Below are positions 60,394 to 64,000 of a DNA stretch of 64,000 bases, in pieces. This DNA is from Phoenix dactylifera (lineage: Eukaryota > Streptophyta > Magnoliopsida > Arecales > Arecaceae), in assembly GCF_009389715.1 (NCBI RefSeq), contig NC_052399.1, forward strand, positions 31,585,042 through 31,649,041. The letters are read 5' to 3'. Each line of letters opens with the position of its first letter. Position 1 is the first letter of the stretch. Below the pieces are notes generated by a model, which worked only from the letters and a program-made list of their open reading frames with translations, searched no databases and was not told the DNA's origin. Both the position numbers and the translations under genes were made by a program.

Positions 60394-61310
60394 TTTAAGA
60401 TAAAGTTACAAAAGTAAATAGCTTTATATCAAAATTCAAAACAACCTTCAACAAATGAAGATAATAAATCAGTCCCTAAATTAGCATATAAAAATAAGGT
60501 CCATATATCTAGATGATCAAAATAATCATCGAGCATATATTGCAAATCATCAAAGTTCCAAAATTTGCAGTCTCACCATGACCTTGATTGGACTTGATAG
60601 AAAATAGCTGGAAAAAAATATCCCTTTTCACTTAGATATATAGTTAATATGCATAAAAATTACAATATTCTTAACAATGTAAACATACTAATAAAGATGA
60701 TTATTACCAGCACAAGCTAATCATCAGTATTAATAGCAATAATTGTTTCGTAATCTTTAACCTTGTATTTGTATGAGGAGGTGGACTATCTACATACGAA
60801 AAAATTACAAAATTAAAAATTATAAAGTTTTAATGCACTAATATATAATAAAGTTTATAAATGTTCTAGAAATTGAATCTACAAGATGAGGCAATATGAC
60901 TTGAAGCTAATCTTATGTGCATATCAATGCCTCAACCATATCCGATGATAGGTTACTACGAAAATCATTCAAAATTCTGCTAGCAGTGTTGTAAATAGAC
61001 TCAGATGCAAAGGTAGAGATAGGAATTACTAAGATATCATGAATCATCTTAGACAATATTGAATATTTTGATTCATTGAGTCTTTAATAGTCTAGAATAT
61101 CAAAATTTTCATCTCCTAGTGGATGAACCTAGTCAAAAAAAAGCATCGCAAGTTATTTTTATTAACAATATTGACCTATATTTTAATGCAGACATTCAAA
61201 TTAGATATCATGTAAAATACTTTGTCTTCCAAATAAGTCTCTAATTCTGACTTGGACAGTTGAGAAATTTCTTTTAGGAAAAATCTTGCCTAAAAATACT
61301 CTCATCTCGT
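60394..61310 (-). pseudogene. hAT transposase C-terminal relic, unit 3
   Basis: Colinear with 46,790-47,700. The dimerisation-domain sequence lies at about 60,880-61,080 on the minus strand, with differences from the unit 2 copy. Everything upstream of the C terminus is missing because the unit is cut at about 61,320. Confidence 0.65.
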
Positions 61311-61321
61311 CTTCAGTTTTT

Positions 61322-61880
61322 AGGATCAAGCGCTGACCATTACACCAAAAGCGACAACTGATAGTGAAGGCACTACTTTATTTCCTTAAACCATACCAGC
61401 CAGTGTCTCAAGTCGGCTACTGGGCGACACCACCCATGGGTTCAGAGACCCCACCTATGGTATAACCCATCTACTAACCGGCGCATCCACGCTGGCAAGC
61501 GGTAGGACTGACTCGGCCAACCTGGCCTTCGCCAACGTTGACTCAGCCCCTCAAGCCTCCACCAACAATCCCCCCTCCCCCCAGTTCGATGCCCGGGTTT
61601 CGAACTCGAGACCTCTTGCTTTCATACCAGTTGTTAGGATCAAGTGCTGACCATTACACAAAAGCGACTACTGATAGTAAAGACGCTACTTTATTTTCTT
61701 AGACCGCACCAACCAGCGCTTCGAGTCGGCTACTGGGCGACACTAAGCCATAGGTTCAGGGACCCCACCTGGGGCATAACCTACCTACTAACCGGCGCAT
61801 GCATGCTGGCAAGCGGCGGGACTGACTCGACCAACCCGGCCTCCGCCAACGTTGACTCGGCCCCTCAGGCCGCTACCAAC
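61322..61880 (-). mobile_element. Tandem pair of tRNA-like (SINE-type) repeats
   Basis: TAGGATCAAG(C/T)GCTGACCATTACAC starts two direct copies 313 bp apart (61,322 and 61,635). On the minus strand an A-box-like TGGTCAGCACTTGATCC and a B-box-like GAGTTCGAAACCC lie between the copies. The body is GC-rich with shared strings such as CTACTAACCGGCGCAT and GCCAACGTTGACTC. No target duplication was identified. Confidence 0.5.
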
Positions 61881-62208
61881 AAGAGGGAGTCTTAACAAGA
61901 TTATGCTTATCATCTCATAGATAGATAGATGCTGTTCCTTATCATCTTACCTTGACAAATATCATATTTATCAATTTACTGGTGATTGGACACCACCATA
62001 TCGTCTTATCTTAAGGAAATGACTATTTTATGTAATATCCTCAATGCCATCCCTTCTCTATTTATGTTTTTAGGATTATCTCCCCTTGCGCACAAAATTT
62101 CTCTAGAATACAAGAGGCCATTTCAAATAGAAAGAATGGTAACAATTCCTTGCCTTATTTTCTTTTTACATATCCTGCCTCCAATTTCCCAAGGGAAATA
62201 TGCAAAGG

Positions 62209-62886
62209 CTAGTTTTTAGAGGTCACGAACAATGCCATCACAATCAAGACCACAACGGCCACAATTACATTAACCAGGAGCTGCTTTCGCTCGGTGGACT
62301 TCGGTAATGTTTTCACATAGAGACGCCCATTCTCAAACCTAGCTTGGAACTCGTTGCATTTCTTTGGGACTGGGAAGACACTGCCAAATCGACTCCATCG
62401 GTTGTCTCCAAGAGGACGCTCCCCACTAACATGCAGTTTTCCAGAATAATCTAATTGAACCCTGACTTGCTCTTTCTTAAATTCTACGAGCAAACAGAGA
62501 AAACGCATTACAAAATATTCATAATCCTATAATTAATGCAAAAAGGTTAGTTTAAACTATATGAGGCATGACATATTCAAATTCCATGAGGATTTCTACT
62601 TTATATTTGCAATATTTTTATTAGAAACTTATCACTATATGTACAAAGTAAACTAGTTCGTCAAAGCTTTATATATTACTTCAACTTATGTGAGAAAAGT
62701 AATTATAAATCTACAACTTTCTAACTCCATTGAAGGACCTACAATTACAATTGATTGAGTTGAAGAGAAAGAAGGCGTGCCTGGGATATCGATGACGAGT
62801 GTGTCAGTTCCTTCCTCTCGAACCCACTTGTGTGAAGGGACGAAATCTTTATACACAAGCCGATCAGCGGCACCTCCTGTTGCCAT
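62209..62886 (-). CDS. RTM2-like small-heat-shock-domain membrane protein, array gene 6 (short form)
   Basis: Exon 1 is 62,886-62,781 and exon 2 is 62,483-62,209, giving 126 aa. MATGGAADRLVYKDFVPSHK leads into the ACD (EFKKEQVRVQLDY, HVSGERPLGDNRWSRF, FENGRLYVKTLPK) and then directly into the anchor (LLVNVIVAVVVLIVMALFV) and TSKN tail. The 297-bp intron starts GCACGC and ends CTCGTAG. It shares the FKKEQ form with gene 3 and the short linkerless C terminus with gene 4. No lesion was seen. Confidence 0.8.
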
Positions 62887-62966
62887 GAGAGCCTCCTTTG
62901 CTTTGTTTCCCTCTTAGAACTTCTAGTGTTTTCGAGTGAATGAAGATGGAGGCCTTGCATGGGTTC

Positions 62967-62974
62967 TATATATA
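62967..62974 (-). promoter_or_regulatory. TATA box of array gene 6
   Basis: Minus-strand TATATATA sits about 80 bp above the ATG, as in genes 4 and 5. Confidence 0.55.
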
Positions 62975-62999
62975 ACTGCATGAGGGAGAGATTTCCATT

Positions 63000-63400
63000 G
63001 TGATGTGCTAATCAATGTTGAATTATTCCTTCATGTGTTTTCTTAGGGTTTAGTTTGTTAGAAGGCAGGGATATTCCTTTTTTGATTGGGTTTCTGTGAA
63101 GATCACCTCATAGCATGGGTAAAGGTGGATGTTCCTTGTTTGCTTTGCACTCTTCTGTTCTAAAGGATCTATATATTGCTTGATGAGGGAGGGATTTCCT
63201 TTGTGTTGTGCTAATCAATATCAAATTATTCCTTCATGTGTTTTCTTAGGGTTTAGTTTGTTAGAAGGCAGGGTTATTCCTTTTTTGATTGGGCTTCCAT
63301 GGAGATCACCTCATAGCATGAGCAAAGGTGGATGTTCCATGTTTACTTAGCACTCTTTTGTTCCAAAGGATTTGTCATGCTTTAAGTAAAATACTATGAT
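63000..63400. repeat. Promoter-region tandem duplication, unit 4
   Basis: GTGATGTGCTAATCAATG at 63,000 recurs as GTGTTGTGCTAATCAATA at 63,203. The period is 203 bp, slightly longer than in units 2 and 3. Confidence 0.75.
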
Positions 63401-63404
63401 AGCT

Positions 63405-64000
63405 TTGTCACACCCCCAACTGAGATACCGAGCTGGGGTTGCGTCAATTGCCGCATACTCGCAAGAAACTCTCTCTATAAACATGCAAGACATCTCAACA
63501 TGATGTCATAAATAAGCAGCTAAATGATTATCATTCAAACTTTAATTTAAATAACTAATTCAAAATTAAATATCTCAAAAAACCAATAATATTCTAAAGT
63601 CTGTCATCAACTTTAATAAGAACTTAGTTTAAATAAAAAAATTCAAAATTTTGTCTCTAGTCGTTCTCCCATAACAAATCCTAAAGTCAAGCTAGTTTTC
63701 TAAATCTATAAAAATGGTAGAATATAGATTAATGAGCTAGACAACCTACTAAGCAATGAGCACTTTAGCCAAATAAATAGAGTAAGAAGATAAATAATTA
63801 TATACTAAAAATAAGCATGCAAAAATAGATCAATTAAAAACCAAATGTAAAACTATCCGGTCATTTAAAAATTCAAATTGTCATTCATAAATCAATTTTT
63901 GTAAAAAAAATATCAAGTTTATCTCGATAGCCATTAACTATGACCATATTTATACTCTATGGCTGAGCTAGAATATAAGCTCAGTAATAATTAAAGAGCA
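63405..64000. mobile_element. Long form of the TGTCACACCCCC element (partial, runs off the window)
   Basis: TGTCACACCCCCAACTGAGA starts it. It is colinear with 41,104 and 56,070 for about 260 bp, then continues with AT-rich sequence that those copies lack. It is probably an LTR or its adjoining internal region. No coding domain is visible before the window ends. Confidence 0.45.

Larger units (their letters stand above)
50105..61320. repeat. Array unit 3 (large segmental duplication)
   Basis: It repeats unit 2 in the same order from TTCAACCTCCTATGTATC to the truncated hAT C terminus. It differs in having a solo LTR at 50.7 kb, the four-domain gene 5 in place of gene 4, and the original LHC-MITE sequence where unit 2 has the kelch fragment. 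It ends at the tRNA-like repeat pair at 61,322. Confidence 0.7.
61885..64000. repeat. Array unit 4 (continues beyond the window)
   Basis: It begins GAGGGAGTCTTAACAAGATT, so it is 5'-truncated relative to unit 2 (39,575). It runs through array gene 6 and its promoter duplication into the long form of the TGTCACACCCCC element. Confidence 0.7.

Overview
This window is nuclear DNA from a flowering plant. Intron-split plant genes, plant retrotransposon and MITE debris and AT-rich spacers all point that way. The mix of gene families suggests a non-grass monocot such as a palm, but that is inference from general resemblance and no search was run.

Layout. (1) 1-8,178, + strand: the 3' half of a FIP2-like gene (BTB/POZ plus pentapeptide repeats), of which five exons are visible. 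(2) 8,179-12,800: AT-rich spacer. (3) 12,820-20,067, + strand: a complete cytosolic-type cobalamin-independent methionine synthase gene, with a 5'UTR intron, 13 coding exons and 766 aa. (4) 20,068-23,767: spacer with one unrecognised minus-strand exon. (5) 23,768-64,000: an accessory region built on a minus-strand tandem array of six RTM2-like genes, which encode a small-heat-shock-type alpha-crystallin domain (ACD) followed by one C-terminal membrane helix. From about 32 kb the array is carried by large imperfect segmental duplications (about 37.8-50.1 kb and 50.1-61.3 kb, with partial units on each side). These are decorated with solo LTRs, MITEs, a hAT transposase relic, SINE and LINE pieces and captured host-gene fragments (CP26/LHCB5-like, SAGL1-type F-box/kelch, DAHP synthase).

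Main discovery. The RTM2-like gene at 53,059-55,568 is not a simple copy. A 611-bp unit (intron, second half of an ACD, linker, first half of the next ACD) is present three extra times with exact periodicity. All internal exons are 315 nt, phase 1 to phase 1, and all four introns are 296 bp. The frame stays open throughout. This predicts a 441-residue protein with four ACDs in a row and a single membrane anchor. The linker between ACDs derives from the former 5' leader and start codon. The intron that splits each ACD starts with GC rather than GT in every array gene except the one at 32.7-33.6 kb.

How the genes relate. Methionine synthase and the FIP2-like gene are ordinary single genes. The RTM2-like genes probably share expression control, since they have similar leaders, TATA boxes and, in three units, a duplicated upstream block. 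The transposons mostly post-date the segmental duplications: two solo LTRs each have an empty paralogous site inside this window.
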